Origin: Olsenella sp. SW781
GTDB lineage: Bacteria > Actinomycetota > Coriobacteriia > Coriobacteriales > Atopobiaceae
Assembly: GCF_012027725.1 (NCBI RefSeq)
Contig: NZ_SJOU01000005.1
Location: forward strand, 1 to 64,000
DNA length: 64,000 bases
Reading direction: 5' to 3'
The notes beneath the pieces are model-generated. The model had not been told where the DNA came from, searched no databases, and saw only the letters and a program-made list of their open reading frames with translations. The position numbers and the translations under genes are program-made. Below are positions 1 to 7,934 of the stretch, one piece after another (position 1 is the stretch's first letter; each line of letters begins with the position of its first letter).

Positions 1-702
1 CTACAGCGCGGCCACCATGTGCTCGACGATTCCGGCGCAGCGCTCGGCCGAGGCGCGCTCGAAGGTGGCGTAGTCCATGGCCTGGCCCTCGCTGCCAGGC
101 TTGTCGGAGATGGCGCGCACCACGACGAAGGGGACGCCGTTGGCCTCGGCCGCCTGGGCGATGGCGGCGCCCTCCATCTCGCAGCAGAGCGCGCCGAAGG
201 TGTCCACGATGCGGCGGCGGTCCCCCTCCGCGGAGATGAACTGGTCGCCGGAGGCCACGCGGCCGGGCAGCGCGCGCACCTCGGGCGCCACCGCGGCGGC
301 GGCGGCGAGGGCGGCGTCGCGGAGGGCGGCGTCGGCCACGTACTCGGGACGCTCGCGGCCGGGAACGAGGCCGGGCGCGTAGCCGAGCGCCCCGACCGAG
401 AAGTCGTGCTGGACGCAGTCGGTGGAGACCACGAGGTCGCCGATGTCGAGGCGCGCGGCGTCGAGCGAGCCCGCCACGCCCGTGTTGATGAGGTGCGTGC
501 AGCCGAAGTGGTCGGCCAGGACCTGCGCGCAGATGCCGGCGTTCACCTTGCCGATGCCGCACTTGACCACGACCACGTCCTTCTCGCCCAGGCGTCCGGA
601 GCAGAAGTCCGTGCCGGCCACGCGCTCCGCGCACGCGTCCGAGAGCTCGGCCTTGAGGTGCTCAACCTCGACGTCCATGGCGCCGATGATTCCGATCTTC
701 AT
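1..702 (-). CDS. mtnN: 5'-methylthioadenosine/S-adenosylhomocysteine nucleosidase
   Basis: Hydrolyses S-adenosylhomocysteine and methylthioadenosine to adenine plus the thioribose sugar, supplying S-ribosylhomocysteine to LuxS. The 233-residue product has the family length and hallmarks: MKIGIIGAM with catalytic Glu near residue 12, ASGDQFI, the CEMEGAA ribose-binding segment, and RAISDK with the catalytic Asp. The gene is complete; its stop occupies the first three bases of the window. It starts 9 bp after the luxS stop and its Shine-Dalgarno (AGGGGGA) overlaps that region, so luxS and mtnN form one operon in which consecutive enzymes of the activated methyl cycle are co-expressed. The annotation is very secure. 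Confidence 0.96.
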   Translation of the reverse strand: MKIGIIGAMDVEVEHLKAELSDACAERVAGTDFCSGRLGEKDVVVVKCGIGKVNAGICAQVLADHFGCTHLINTGVAGSLDAARLDIGDLVVSTDCVQHDFSVGALGYAPGLVPGRERPEYVADAALRDAALAAAAAVAPEVRALPGRVASGDQFISAEGDRRRIVDTFGALCCEMEGAAIAQAAEANGVPFVVVRAISDKPGSEGQAMDYATFERASAERCAGIVEHMVAAL

Positions 703-711
703 TCTGTCCCC

Positions 712-1200
712 CTACTCCTGCGGATAGGCGAGGTGCGCCTCGTCGATGTTCTCCAGCGTGTTCTCCAGGTAGCGCCGGGCCCACCAGCGTGCCTGCGCGA
801 GGTCCGCATCATGCCAGTTGCCGCACTCCTCCGGGCGCGCGCCGGGAATCTCCCCCTCGAAGTCGCGGATGAACTCGAAGCACGAGCGCACGAGCGGCAC
901 CACCTCGGCTGAGGCGTGCTCGCCAAAGAGGATGAGGTAGAAGCCCGTGCGGCAGCCCATGGGGCCAAAGTAGACCACGCGGTCGCGCCACTCGGAACTG
1001 TTGCGCAGATAGGTGGCGCCCAGGTGCTCGATGGCGTGGACGGCCGCCGTGTCCATCACGGGCTCGCGGTTGGGCGCGGTGAGGCGCAGGTCAAAGGTGG
1101 TGACCACGGCGCCGGTGGCGGGGTCGGCGTCCACGCGGCTCACGTAGACGCCCGGCTCGAGCGTGAGGTGGTTGACGGTGAAGCTGGCAATCTTCTCCAT
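712..1200 (-). CDS. luxS: S-ribosylhomocysteine lyase LuxS (AI-2 synthesis)
   Basis: Cleaves S-ribosylhomocysteine to homocysteine and 4,5-dihydroxypentanedione, the AI-2 precursor. The 162-residue product shows the iron/zinc-binding HAIEHL motif (HxxEH), the YFGPMGCRTGFYL core and the ECGNW metal-ligand cysteine. A longer frame runs upstream, but the LuxS family begins at MEKIASFTVNH, so the ATG ending at 1200 is chosen. The 5' leader contains two direct copies of the decamer CGAGAAGAAC (minus strand) and a TACACT hexamer that could be a -10 element. mtnN follows 9 bp downstream. Confidence 0.96.
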   Translation of the reverse strand: MEKIASFTVNHLTLEPGVYVSRVDADPATGAVVTTFDLRLTAPNREPVMDTAAVHAIEHLGATYLRNSSEWRDRVVYFGPMGCRTGFYLILFGEHASAEVVPLVRSCFEFIRDFEGEIPGARPEECGNWHDADLAQARWWARRYLENTLENIDEAHLAYPQE

Positions 1201-1281
1201 GGGGCTCCCTGGGACGAGGTTCTTCTCGACGGTTCTTCTCGCCACCAGTGTAGCCGGTCCTGGCGCGGGCCCGCGGGCCAG

Positions 1282-1389
1282 AAGCGTCGCCTTGCCCCCG
1301 CACGGCCACTCCGCGGGGGCGAGGCGACGCTTTGGCGAGAAGAACCGTCGCCAATCCCCCGCACGACCGGTCCGCGGGGGTTTGGCGAC
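1282..1389. repeat. Two tandem GC-rich palindromes between mscS and luxS
   Basis: Arms 1282-1301/1313-1332 (20 bp, one mismatch) and 1347-1362/1374-1389 (16 bp, one mismatch) form two consecutive hairpins. Both stems share TCGCC plus CCCCCGC blocks, so they look like diverged copies of one unit, and the segment between them holds the decamer CGAGAAGAAC at 1336-1345. They sit just after the mscS stop on the minus strand. Terminating mscS transcription is the simplest role, but there is no uridine tract. Confidence 0.6.
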
Positions 1390-1421
1390 ACTTTGCGGGG
1401 GCGGCGGTCCCGCCGCGCGCC

Positions 1422-2186
1422 CTACACCGCGCTCGCGAGCCAGGGCCGCCCGGAGAGCGCGCGGGCCAGGCGGTCCTGCGCCGTGGAGAAGACCACGTCG
1501 GCCTTGACGTGCAGCCGGACCTCGCCCTGCGTGCCGTAGGCGGTGAAGGCCGAGAAGATCACGTCGGTCTCGAAGGCGGGGTCGAGCAGGTCCGCGAGCT
1601 CGCTCGCCGCCACGCGGCAGCACTCGTCCGCCACGGCATTGAGGTCCGCTCCCGGCACCACGGCGATGGGCACCCCGCAGTAGCCCACGCTCCAGGGCGT
1701 GATGCGCGTGAGCGCGGTCTTGGAGAGCACCGAGTTGGGGATGACCTCCTGGGCGCCGCCGCGCATCATGACGGTGGTGCTGCGCCACGTGACGTCGGTG
1801 ACCTCGCCGGTCACGTCCCCCACGGAGATATAGTCGCCGGGCTGGACCGCCTTGCTCAGCATGAGGCTGATGCCGCCGATGATGTTGGAGATCGTGTCCT
1901 GCATGCCGAGCGAGACCGCGATGGACACGACGCCGAGCGCCGCGACGAAGCCTGCCGGGTCCACGCCGAAGACCGGCCTCATGACGCTGAGGAGCGCGAG
2001 CACCCAGATGAGGGCGCGCCCGATGTTGATGAAGAGCGAGGCGCTCGGCAGGTCCGAGGCGTCGAGCAGCTTGTGCATGAGCCGCATGACCACCCGCTCG
2101 ACCAGCCAGGCGATCACCACGGCAGCAACCAGGGTCACCCCCTTGTCGAGCCACCCGCCCGCGTCGAGGCCCAGTAGGTGCTCCAT
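1422..2186 (-). CDS. Small-conductance mechanosensitive channel, MscS family
   Basis: A 254-residue membrane protein expected to open under membrane tension and release solutes on hypo-osmotic shock. N-terminal hydrophobic helices (about residues 15-30 and 50-70) precede the pore helix GVVSIAVSLGMQDTISNII and the beta domain with PGDYISVGDVTGEVTDV and TVMMRGGAQEVIPNS, all characteristic of MscS. It is short like other minimal MscS proteins and has no N-terminal extension. It follows hipA on the minus strand and is followed by tandem hairpins, so it is probably expressed independently of luxS. Confidence 0.93.
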   Translation of the reverse strand: MEHLLGLDAGGWLDKGVTLVAAVVIAWLVERVVMRLMHKLLDASDLPSASLFINIGRALIWVLALLSVMRPVFGVDPAGFVAALGVVSIAVSLGMQDTISNIIGGISLMLSKAVQPGDYISVGDVTGEVTDVTWRSTTVMMRGGAQEVIPNSVLSKTALTRITPWSVGYCGVPIAVVPGADLNAVADECCRVAASELADLLDPAFETDVIFSAFTAYGTQGEVRLHVKADVVFSTAQDRLARALSGRPWLASAV

Positions 2187-2206
2187 CGTGTCTCCCCCTC
2201 AGTCCG

Positions 2207-3502
2207 TCATGCCCTTCTTCCCGAACAATACTCGCTCAGCACCCCCACGCGGGGCATCATGTTTTCGATAAGGTCATCCGCAACGTAGGGGGTCGACTCG
2301 AGCACATCGCCAAACTCCCCCTCCCCGGCACGTCGGACGCCCTCGACAAGCCCTTCGACGAGAGGGCTCGCCAGACGTCTGAGCGCGGAGTCCCTGATGC
2401 CCAAATCGGCGGCGAGCACGCGGAAGCTGTCGGCGGTCACCTCGTCAACCGTCCGCGCATCCCCGATTCGCATGGCAAGCCTTCTGGGGTGATGGGGAAA
2501 GAACGTGGTGCTCACGACATCATATGCGGGCGCGAGGCTAACAATCGCCCCTCCATCGCGCGCCGGCCCGTCATGCGTGATTGAGTAGTTCTTCAGATGC
2601 GCGTCGCAGTTGCCGACCAGAAACGTGAGGCAGATCATCTGGGCCAGGGACGCCACGTCGCGAGCGGGCCTGACGCTGCGCATCCGAAGCAGGTCCGCCA
2701 TGGCGTGAACGCTTCCCCCCTCAAGCTCGGCATACTTTGAGCCGCCCGTGACTCCGACCGCCTGTGCCATGTCCTCCTGATGAAGCCTGTCCACCACGAG
2801 CCCGCCTTCCACGACCAAGGCGCGCCGGTCAAACCTCTCGATGGCAAGCACCGGGTTGCCAACGTCGAGCAGGGCAGTTTGGGAAACCGTCATCCCACAG
2901 AACGCCGCGGCGGACATACAGAGGTACTCAACCTCGGGGAGGTCGCGCAGATGACTTGTCTTGAGGATGTGCGTGCTCGCCGAGAGGCCAATGGGACGCA
3001 GCCATCCGGTGCCGATGGGAGATCCGGGCATGTGCGCCAGGGCCGTCTTAGACTGGGTGCCGGCAAGGGAGAGGCGCGTCGTGACGTTCTCCCGCGCGGT
3101 CTCCGCGTCGCTCAGGAACATCTCCCTCAGCTCGCCCGCGTCAAGCGGGACGTATCCATCTCCGCTCTCCCCTGGCAGACAGGCGGAATCACAGATGAGG
3201 ACGTCGCCGATGCACTCCCTCCCACAGGCAACAAGGAGGCCCAGCCAGTCCTCCTCGGCAAGCCCGAGCTGGGCGGCAAGGGCAACCCGCGTCTGCCCCT
3301 CAGCGAGAAGGCCCTCGAAATAGGGTCGGATCTCGACGAGGCCAAACTTCCCCTCCCCGAGGGGGAGTGAGAGCGAGAGCGGCCTGGCATCGGCCCGAGC
3401 GAGGTAGCCAGAATCATACGAGAAGGCGTCTCCCAGCTCTCCAAGGGTGCCCACAAGAACCGGAGACCTCTGCTCCAGCCTGTAGACGGAATAGCCCGAC
3501 AT
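2207..3502 (-). CDS. hipA: HipA-family serine/threonine kinase toxin
   Basis: Toxin kinase of a type II toxin-antitoxin pair; the family phosphorylates glutamyl-tRNA synthetase or other targets and induces dormancy. The 431-residue product has the N-terminal HipA_N barrel, the SLAGTQSKTAL ATP-binding loop, ERFDR, HQEDMAQ, the catalytic FLVGNCDAHLKNYS (Asp, His, Asn) and LAPAYDVVST metal-binding motif, so the kinase centre is intact. The ATG ending at 3502 is used because it follows the hipB stop by one base and has a GAGGGGG Shine-Dalgarno inside the end of hipB; the next upstream start would overlap hipB. The target in this organism cannot be read from sequence. Confidence 0.93.
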   Translation of the reverse strand: MSGYSVYRLEQRSPVLVGTLGELGDAFSYDSGYLARADARPLSLSLPLGEGKFGLVEIRPYFEGLLAEGQTRVALAAQLGLAEEDWLGLLVACGRECIGDVLICDSACLPGESGDGYVPLDAGELREMFLSDAETARENVTTRLSLAGTQSKTALAHMPGSPIGTGWLRPIGLSASTHILKTSHLRDLPEVEYLCMSAAAFCGMTVSQTALLDVGNPVLAIERFDRRALVVEGGLVVDRLHQEDMAQAVGVTGGSKYAELEGGSVHAMADLLRMRSVRPARDVASLAQMICLTFLVGNCDAHLKNYSITHDGPARDGGAIVSLAPAYDVVSTTFFPHHPRRLAMRIGDARTVDEVTADSFRVLAADLGIRDSALRRLASPLVEGLVEGVRRAGEGEFGDVLESTPYVADDLIENMMPRVGVLSEYCSGRRA

Positions 3503-3503
3503 G

Positions 3504-3719
3504 CTACCCCCTCGGCTCTGCCACAAGATCTATTCCCAGCATCGTCAACACGCTCAGGACCTTTCCCACCTCGGCGCTCTCCTTACCGTTCTCGAGCTGG
3601 GAGAGAAACGTGACGCCGACGCCCGAAAGTCCCGCAAGTTCAGCCTGCGTAATCCCCTGCCTCCTCCGCTCAAAACGAATCAGGGAAGCGAGCTCCCCGA
3701 CGTTTGCCAACCGAGTCAT
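3504..3719 (-). CDS. hipB: HipB-like XRE antitoxin and autorepressor
   Basis: A 71-residue Cro/C1-type helix-turn-helix protein (RRQGITQAELAGLSGVGVTFLSQLENGKES) that should neutralise HipA and repress the operon. The ATG ending at 3719 is preferred over a GTG six bases upstream because GAGGTGG lies at correct spacing only for the ATG. Three palindromic sites occupy the 115 bp upstream, the expected arrangement for cooperative autorepression. The C-terminal tail is short, as in HipB proteins of Gram-positive bacteria. Confidence 0.9.
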   Translation of the reverse strand: MTRLANVGELASLIRFERRRQGITQAELAGLSGVGVTFLSQLENGKESAEVGKVLSVLTMLGIDLVAEPRG

Positions 3720-3731
3720 AGCCACCTCAAC

Positions 3732-3826
3732 TTATGCGTACACGTAAATATCCGCCAATTGAAGGCTAATATATGCGTTCGCATAAATCAACAGCAGATG
3801 CCGCAGAATTTATGCGAACGCATACG
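3732..3826. promoter_or_regulatory. Triple palindromic operator of hipBA
   Basis: Three related inverted repeats lie upstream of hipB: TTATGCGTACACGTAAAT at 3732-3749 (imperfect), ATATGCGTTCGCATAAAT at 3771-3788 and TTTATGCGAACGCATACG at 3809-3826. The common half-site is TATGCG. The two outer-strand copies are near perfect dyads 38 bp apart. The interval is much more AT-rich than its surroundings, fitting a promoter covered by HipB-type dimers. Binding is inferred, not shown. Confidence 0.75.
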
Positions 3827-3855
3827 TGACGCGAAGGGGATGCCCCTACGCGTCA
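3827..3855 (-). terminator. Hairpin at the 3' end of pcrA
   Basis: Arms 3827-3839 and 3843-3855 pair over 13 bp with one mismatch and a 3-base loop. The pcrA stop codon lies in the hairpin. There is no T-run. It separates pcrA from the hipBA control region and touches the outermost operator. Confidence 0.5.
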
Positions 3856-6414
3856 CCCCTCGATCTTGACGAGCGGGGCGAAGCCCTTGAGGAGCTTCTT
3901 GGTCTTGCCGGTGCGCGTGAACTTGACCTCGATCGTGTCTCCGGAGACGGAGAGCACCGTACCGGGGCCGAAGGTCTTGTGGGAGACCTTGTCGCCTGCC
4001 GAGAAGGACGTGGAGGGCGCGGGGCGCGCCGGCGCGGCGGCGCGGGGGGCCGAGAAGGACGACGCCTTGGGGGCCACGCCCGTGGAGCGCGTGCGCGAGC
4101 CGAAGACGTTGCCGCCGTAGACCGAGGAGCCGCGCCCGCTGCCGAAGGTGCCATGACGGTCCCCGCGCTTCTCCCAGCCCACGCCGGTGAAGCCCGAGGA
4201 GCCCACGCCCGTCCGCTCGATGTCGGCGGCGGGGATCTCGTTCAGGAAGCGGCTCGGCGGGTTGGCCTGCACGGAGCCGTACGTGCGGCGCGTGGCGGCG
4301 TGCGTGAGGTAGAGCTTCTTGCGGGCGCGCGTGATGGCCACGTAGGCCAGGCGCCGCTCCTCCTCCACGGCCGCGGGGTCGCCCTCGTAGGAGGTGTGCG
4401 GGAAGATGCCCTCCTCCATGCCGGCGACGAAGACCACGGGGAACTCCAGGCCCTTGGCCGAGTGAATGGTCATCATGGTGATGGCATGCGTCTGGCCGGC
4501 GAGGGAGTCGAGGTCGGAGCGCAGGGCCAGCCACTCTATCAGGGCCGGGAGCTTCTCGGAGGCGACGGGGGGCCTCGCTGCGGCCGCCCCGCCCGCCTCC
4601 GGCTCACGCTGCGCGAAGTCGCCCACGGCGGGCGGGGCGGCCGCAGCGAGGCCTTCGGATCCGGAGGACTCCCTGCCCGCGGGCTGGCCCTGCGCGCCGA
4701 CCTCGACCGCGCCGGCAGCCGCCGCGCTGGCAGGAAGGTCTTGGTCGAGGGCGCCCGCGGCCCGCAGCTGGGCCAGGGACTCGAGCGTTTCCACCGTGTC
4801 GTGCGTCTCGTCGAACTCGGCGGCGACGCCCATGAACTCGCGGATGTTCTCTATGCGGCCGTCCGCCTCCACGGAGTGCTCCGCCTCGAGGGCGCGGATG
4901 AGGCCGGAGCGGTCCACGATCGCGTCAACCACGTCGGCGAGCTCGCCCGTGAAGTGGCGACCCGCCTCGATGACGCCCGTGAACTCCGCGAGCGCCGAGC
5001 GCACCTTCGCGCCCAGAAGGCCCGTCTCGGCGATCGCCAGCTCGCAGGCCGAGAAGAACGAGATGCCCTCGTCGGCGGCGAGCTCGCGAATCTTGTTGAT
5101 GGAAGTGGTGCCGATGCCGCGCCGCGGCGTGTTGACCACGCGAAGCGCCGCCACGTCGTCGTCCGGGTTCACGACGAGCTTGAGGTAGGCCATGACGTCG
5201 CGGACCTCGGCGCGGTCGAAGAAGCGCGTGCCGCCCACGATCTTGTACGGTACGCCCGCGCGCAGGAACATGTCCTCGAGGATGCGCGACTGGGCGTTGG
5301 TTCGGTAGAAGACGGCCATGTCGTCGTAGCTCGTGCCGCCGTCGTGGAGCTTCTCGATCTCGGAGCCGATCCAGCGGCCCTCGTCGCGCTCGTCGGAGGC
5401 CTGGAACACGCGGATCTTCTCGCCGTCCCCCGCGTCGGTGAAGAGGCGCTTGGGCTTGCGGCGGGAGTTGTTGGCCACCACGGCGTTGGCCGCCGCCAGG
5501 ATGTGGCCCGTGGAGCGGTAGTTCTGCTCGAGGCGCACCACGTGGGCGTCCGGGTAGTCCTTCTCGAAGTCCAGGATGTTCTGGATGTCCGCGCCACGCC
5601 AGGAGTAGATGGACTGGTCGTCGTCGCCCACGACCATGAGGTTGCGATAGCGCGCGGCCAAAAGGTTGGTGATCGCGTACTGGACGTGGTTGGTGTCCTG
5701 GTACTCGTCCACGCTGATCTGGCGGAAGCGGTCCTGGTAGCGCTCCAGGACCTCCGGGCGCTTGGAGAGCAGCTCGAAGGTCTTGACCAGCAGGTCGTCG
5801 AAGTCCATCGCGTTGGCCTTGGCGAGGCGGTGGTCCAGCTCGCGGTACACGCGCGCGGCGGCGCGGTCCGCCGGGTTGGAGGAGCTCGCCATCTCGTCCG
5901 GCCCCACCATCGCGTTCTTGGCGGAGGAGATCTTGGCGCGGATTGAGTTCATCGGGAACTGCTTCTGGTCGATGTCCAGGTCCGCCATGATGGTCTTGAC
6001 CAGGCGGCGCGAGTCGTCGTCATCGTAGATGGTGAAGTTGGGGCGATACCCGATGAGCTCCGGGTCCTCGCGCAGCATCCGCACGCACATGGCGTGGAAG
6101 GTGCAGACCCACATGCCGCGCGTGCCGTACGGGAGCAGGGCCTCCAGGCGCTCGCGCATCTCGGCGGCGGCCTTGTTGGTGAACGTGATGGCCAGGACCT
6201 GCCAGGGCCTCACGCCCTCGTCCGCGATCATGTGCGCGATGCGCACCGTGAGCACGCGCGTCTTGCCCGAGCCCGCGCCCGCGAGCACGAGCAGCGGGCC
6301 GCGCGTGCACTCAACCGCCTCGCGCTGGGCCGGGTTGAGGCCGTTGAGGTCGATGACGGGTGCCGAGGCCGGGGCGGGCATCGGCGAAAAGAGGGTCTGC
6401 TGGTTCTGGGTCAT
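3853..6414 (-). CDS. pcrA: UvrD/PcrA-type ATP-dependent DNA helicase
   Basis: Superfamily 1A 3'-5' helicase used in repair and in clearing replication-transcription conflicts. The 853-residue product contains the Walker A motif AGAGSGKTRVLT, DEYQDTN (motif II), VGDDDQSIYSWRGAD (motif III), TIHSAKGLEFPVV (motif V), the VAITRARKKLYLT motif VI, and the C-terminal Tudor-like segment GDKVSHKTFGPGTV typical of PcrA. The ATG ending at 6414 has GTGGGGG upstream. Between motifs IV and V there is an alanine/proline-rich insert encoded by a perfect 27-bp inverted repeat (4571-4653), described separately. The 5' leader carries the decamer CGAGAAGAAC. Confidence 0.95.
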   Translation of the reverse strand: MTQNQQTLFSPMPAPASAPVIDLNGLNPAQREAVECTRGPLLVLAGAGSGKTRVLTVRIAHMIADEGVRPWQVLAITFTNKAAAEMRERLEALLPYGTRGMWVCTFHAMCVRMLREDPELIGYRPNFTIYDDDDSRRLVKTIMADLDIDQKQFPMNSIRAKISSAKNAMVGPDEMASSSNPADRAAARVYRELDHRLAKANAMDFDDLLVKTFELLSKRPEVLERYQDRFRQISVDEYQDTNHVQYAITNLLAARYRNLMVVGDDDQSIYSWRGADIQNILDFEKDYPDAHVVRLEQNYRSTGHILAAANAVVANNSRRKPKRLFTDAGDGEKIRVFQASDERDEGRWIGSEIEKLHDGGTSYDDMAVFYRTNAQSRILEDMFLRAGVPYKIVGGTRFFDRAEVRDVMAYLKLVVNPDDDVAALRVVNTPRRGIGTTSINKIRELAADEGISFFSACELAIAETGLLGAKVRSALAEFTGVIEAGRHFTGELADVVDAIVDRSGLIRALEAEHSVEADGRIENIREFMGVAAEFDETHDTVETLESLAQLRAAGALDQDLPASAAAAGAVEVGAQGQPAGRESSGSEGLAAAAPPAVGDFAQREPEAGGAAAARPPVASEKLPALIEWLALRSDLDSLAGQTHAITMMTIHSAKGLEFPVVFVAGMEEGIFPHTSYEGDPAAVEEERRLAYVAITRARKKLYLTHAATRRTYGSVQANPPSRFLNEIPAADIERTGVGSSGFTGVGWEKRGDRHGTFGSGRGSSVYGGNVFGSRTRSTGVAPKASSFSAPRAAAPARPAPSTSFSAGDKVSHKTFGPGTVLSVSGDTIEVKFTRTGKTKKLLKGFAPLVKIEG
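4571..4653. repeat. Perfect 27-bp inverted repeat inside pcrA
   Basis: Arms 4571-4597 and 4627-4653 are exact reverse complements separated by 29 bases. Read in the helicase frame, the arms encode Ala/Pro/Gly-rich stretches (GLAAAAPPA and AGGAAAARPP) around a short hydrophilic linker. The insert lies in a region where helicases of this family vary, so the protein could tolerate it. It resembles palindromic elements that insert in frame into genes, as known in Rickettsia. Confidence 0.85.
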
Positions 6415-6528
6415 GAAGCCCCCACGTTCTTCTCGGTGACTGCGTGCCCTACGAGTGTAGCGGCATGACCGGACGGCAATTGCCGGGATCTGGCTACCCG
6501 ACAAATGCTGACAAAGGCGTCAGGTCGG

Positions 6529-7080
6529 CTACTTGTGCTTCTTGACGCCGCCGAGGATGTCGTCCTTGTCGTAGGTGAGGCTGTAGGCGATCTCGAGGCC
6601 GCGCAGCAGCTCGCGGGCATCGTGCTCCCCCATCTTGCTCAGCGTGGCGGCAAGGCTCGATACACCATCGGAGCTGTGGTCGTGGGCGTGGCGGCGGCCC
6701 TCGTCGGTGCAGTAGACGAGCACGCGGCGCCGGTCCTCCTTGTCCTGCTCGCGGACCACGTAGCCCTTCTCCTCGAGCGAGTCGATGATGCGGGTCATGC
6801 GCGGCCGCGTGTACCCGAGCGTCTTGGCAAGCTCGGAGGGCGTCATCGCCTCGTCCTGGCGCGAGACGTACTCGAGCACCGGGTCCTCACCCATCGACAT
6901 GCCGTATGCCGTCCCGATGGAGCCCTTGGCGACCCCCCGGGAGTACATGATGAGCTTCTTTGCAGCGTCCTCGTAGTCCATCTGCCTGCAGCGGGCCCCT
7001 TCATCGAAGCGCGGCGCTACGGCCACGCCAAACACGTCCTCTGACTGGTTAATAGTAGCAACTTTCCCCGCGCCCCGCAT
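6529..7080 (-). CDS. MarR-family transcriptional regulator
   Basis: A 183-residue winged-helix protein. The core MTPSELAKTLGYTRPRMTRIIDSLEEKGYVVREQDKEDRRRVLVYCTDEGR is the MarR recognition helix plus wing, including the conserved DRR salt-bridge motif. The ATG ending at 7080 is preferred because AGAGGTG precedes it at eight bases; a TTG further upstream has no ribosome site. About 40 residues precede the usual MarR start, so an internal ATG (MDYEDAAKK) is possible. The ligand and targets are unknown; no transporter or enzyme is adjacent to hint at one. Confidence 0.88.
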   Translation of the reverse strand: MRGAGKVATINQSEDVFGVAVAPRFDEGARCRQMDYEDAAKKLIMYSRGVAKGSIGTAYGMSMGEDPVLEYVSRQDEAMTPSELAKTLGYTRPRMTRIIDSLEEKGYVVREQDKEDRRRVLVYCTDEGRRHAHDHSSDGVSSLAATLSKMGEHDARELLRGLEIAYSLTYDKDDILGGVKKHK

Positions 7081-7094
7081 TTTATTCACCTCTT

Positions 7095-7934
7095 TCAAAT
7101 AAGTGAGAAGATTGTCTCGGCGAGGCCGTCGTGGTCGTTGTCGAGCGCCGTCACCCGCGACGCGGCGTCGCGCACCTCGGCGGGCGCGTTTGCCATGGCC
7201 CAGCTCTCGCCCACCGCGCGCAGCATGTCGATGTCATTGCGGCCGTCGCCGAAGGCGGCCGCGTCCGCGGCGCTCACCCCCAGATGCTGGCAGACGGCCT
7301 CGACCCCCTCGGCCTTGCTCACGCGGCCGTCCATCACCTCGCAGAGGATGGGCGACGAGCGCACCACGGCGAGGTTGGGGAACGCCGCGCCCAGCTCGCG
7401 CTCCGCCCGCTCCACCGAGGCCGGCTCCCCCACGAGGAGGAACTTGTGGAGGCCCCGCTCCGAGAAGTGCTCCTCGAGCGTCCCCTCGACGGACTCCACG
7501 CCCACGATGCGCTCCTCGCGCGCCACGCGCGGGTCCGAGCGGTCCGACGTCACCCACGTGTGATAGCCATACGCCATACAGCAGACGTCCGGCAGGGCGC
7601 AGACCACGTAGTCACGCACCTCGAGCGCGCACCCGAGCGCGATGGGCCTGCTCAGGAGCTCCGCCCCGGCGGCATCGAGCACGTAGGCGCCCCCATAGCA
7701 CACGACGGGCCCCACGTTGCCGAGCTCGCGGCGAATCTGGTCGAGCGCCTCGGGCATGCGCGCGGAGACGAGCACGAGCGGGATTCCGCGCGCCTCAAGC
7801 TCCCTCGCCGCCGCGGCCGTCCGAGGGCTCACGCGATGCGACGCGTCGAGCAGCGTCCCGTCAACGTCGCTGAACACGGCGGCGGGCAGGCTGCGCCCTC
7901 GCTCTTCTCGCCCGTCATCAGGCCTCTTCGTCAT
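7095..7934 (-). CDS. Cof-type HAD-superfamily sugar/phosphoryl phosphatase
   Basis: A 279-residue haloacid dehalogenase-fold phosphatase: motif I FSDVDGTLLD with nucleophile Asp, motif II SARMPEAL, conserved Lys in VSKAEGVEAVCQHLGV, and motif III FGDGRNDIDM. The large C2B cap between motifs II and III places it in the Cof/YidA group acting on sugar phosphates, FMN or similar small phosphates. The start ending at 7934 has GGAAGGTGG upstream and overlaps the last 17 bp of the mannose-6-phosphate isomerase gene, so the two are translationally linked and may handle related sugar phosphates. Confidence 0.88.
   Translation of the reverse strand: MTKRPDDGREERGRSLPAAVFSDVDGTLLDASHRVSPRTAAAARELEARGIPLVLVSARMPEALDQIRRELGNVGPVVCYGGAYVLDAAGAELLSRPIALGCALEVRDYVVCALPDVCCMAYGYHTWVTSDRSDPRVAREERIVGVESVEGTLEEHFSERGLHKFLLVGEPASVERAERELGAAFPNLAVVRSSPILCEVMDGRVSKAEGVEAVCQHLGVSAADAAAFGDGRNDIDMLRAVGESWAMANAPAEVRDAASRVTALDNDHDGLAETIFSLI

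Noticed and set aside
3826-5946. 706-codon plus-strand frame opposite pcrA
   Set aside because: Low-complexity translation; no ribosome site; pcrA on minus is certain.
6454-6459. TACACT as the pcrA -10 element (similar hexamer before luxS)
   Set aside because: No acceptable -35 at 16-18 bp in either case; kept only as a possibility in the luxS note.
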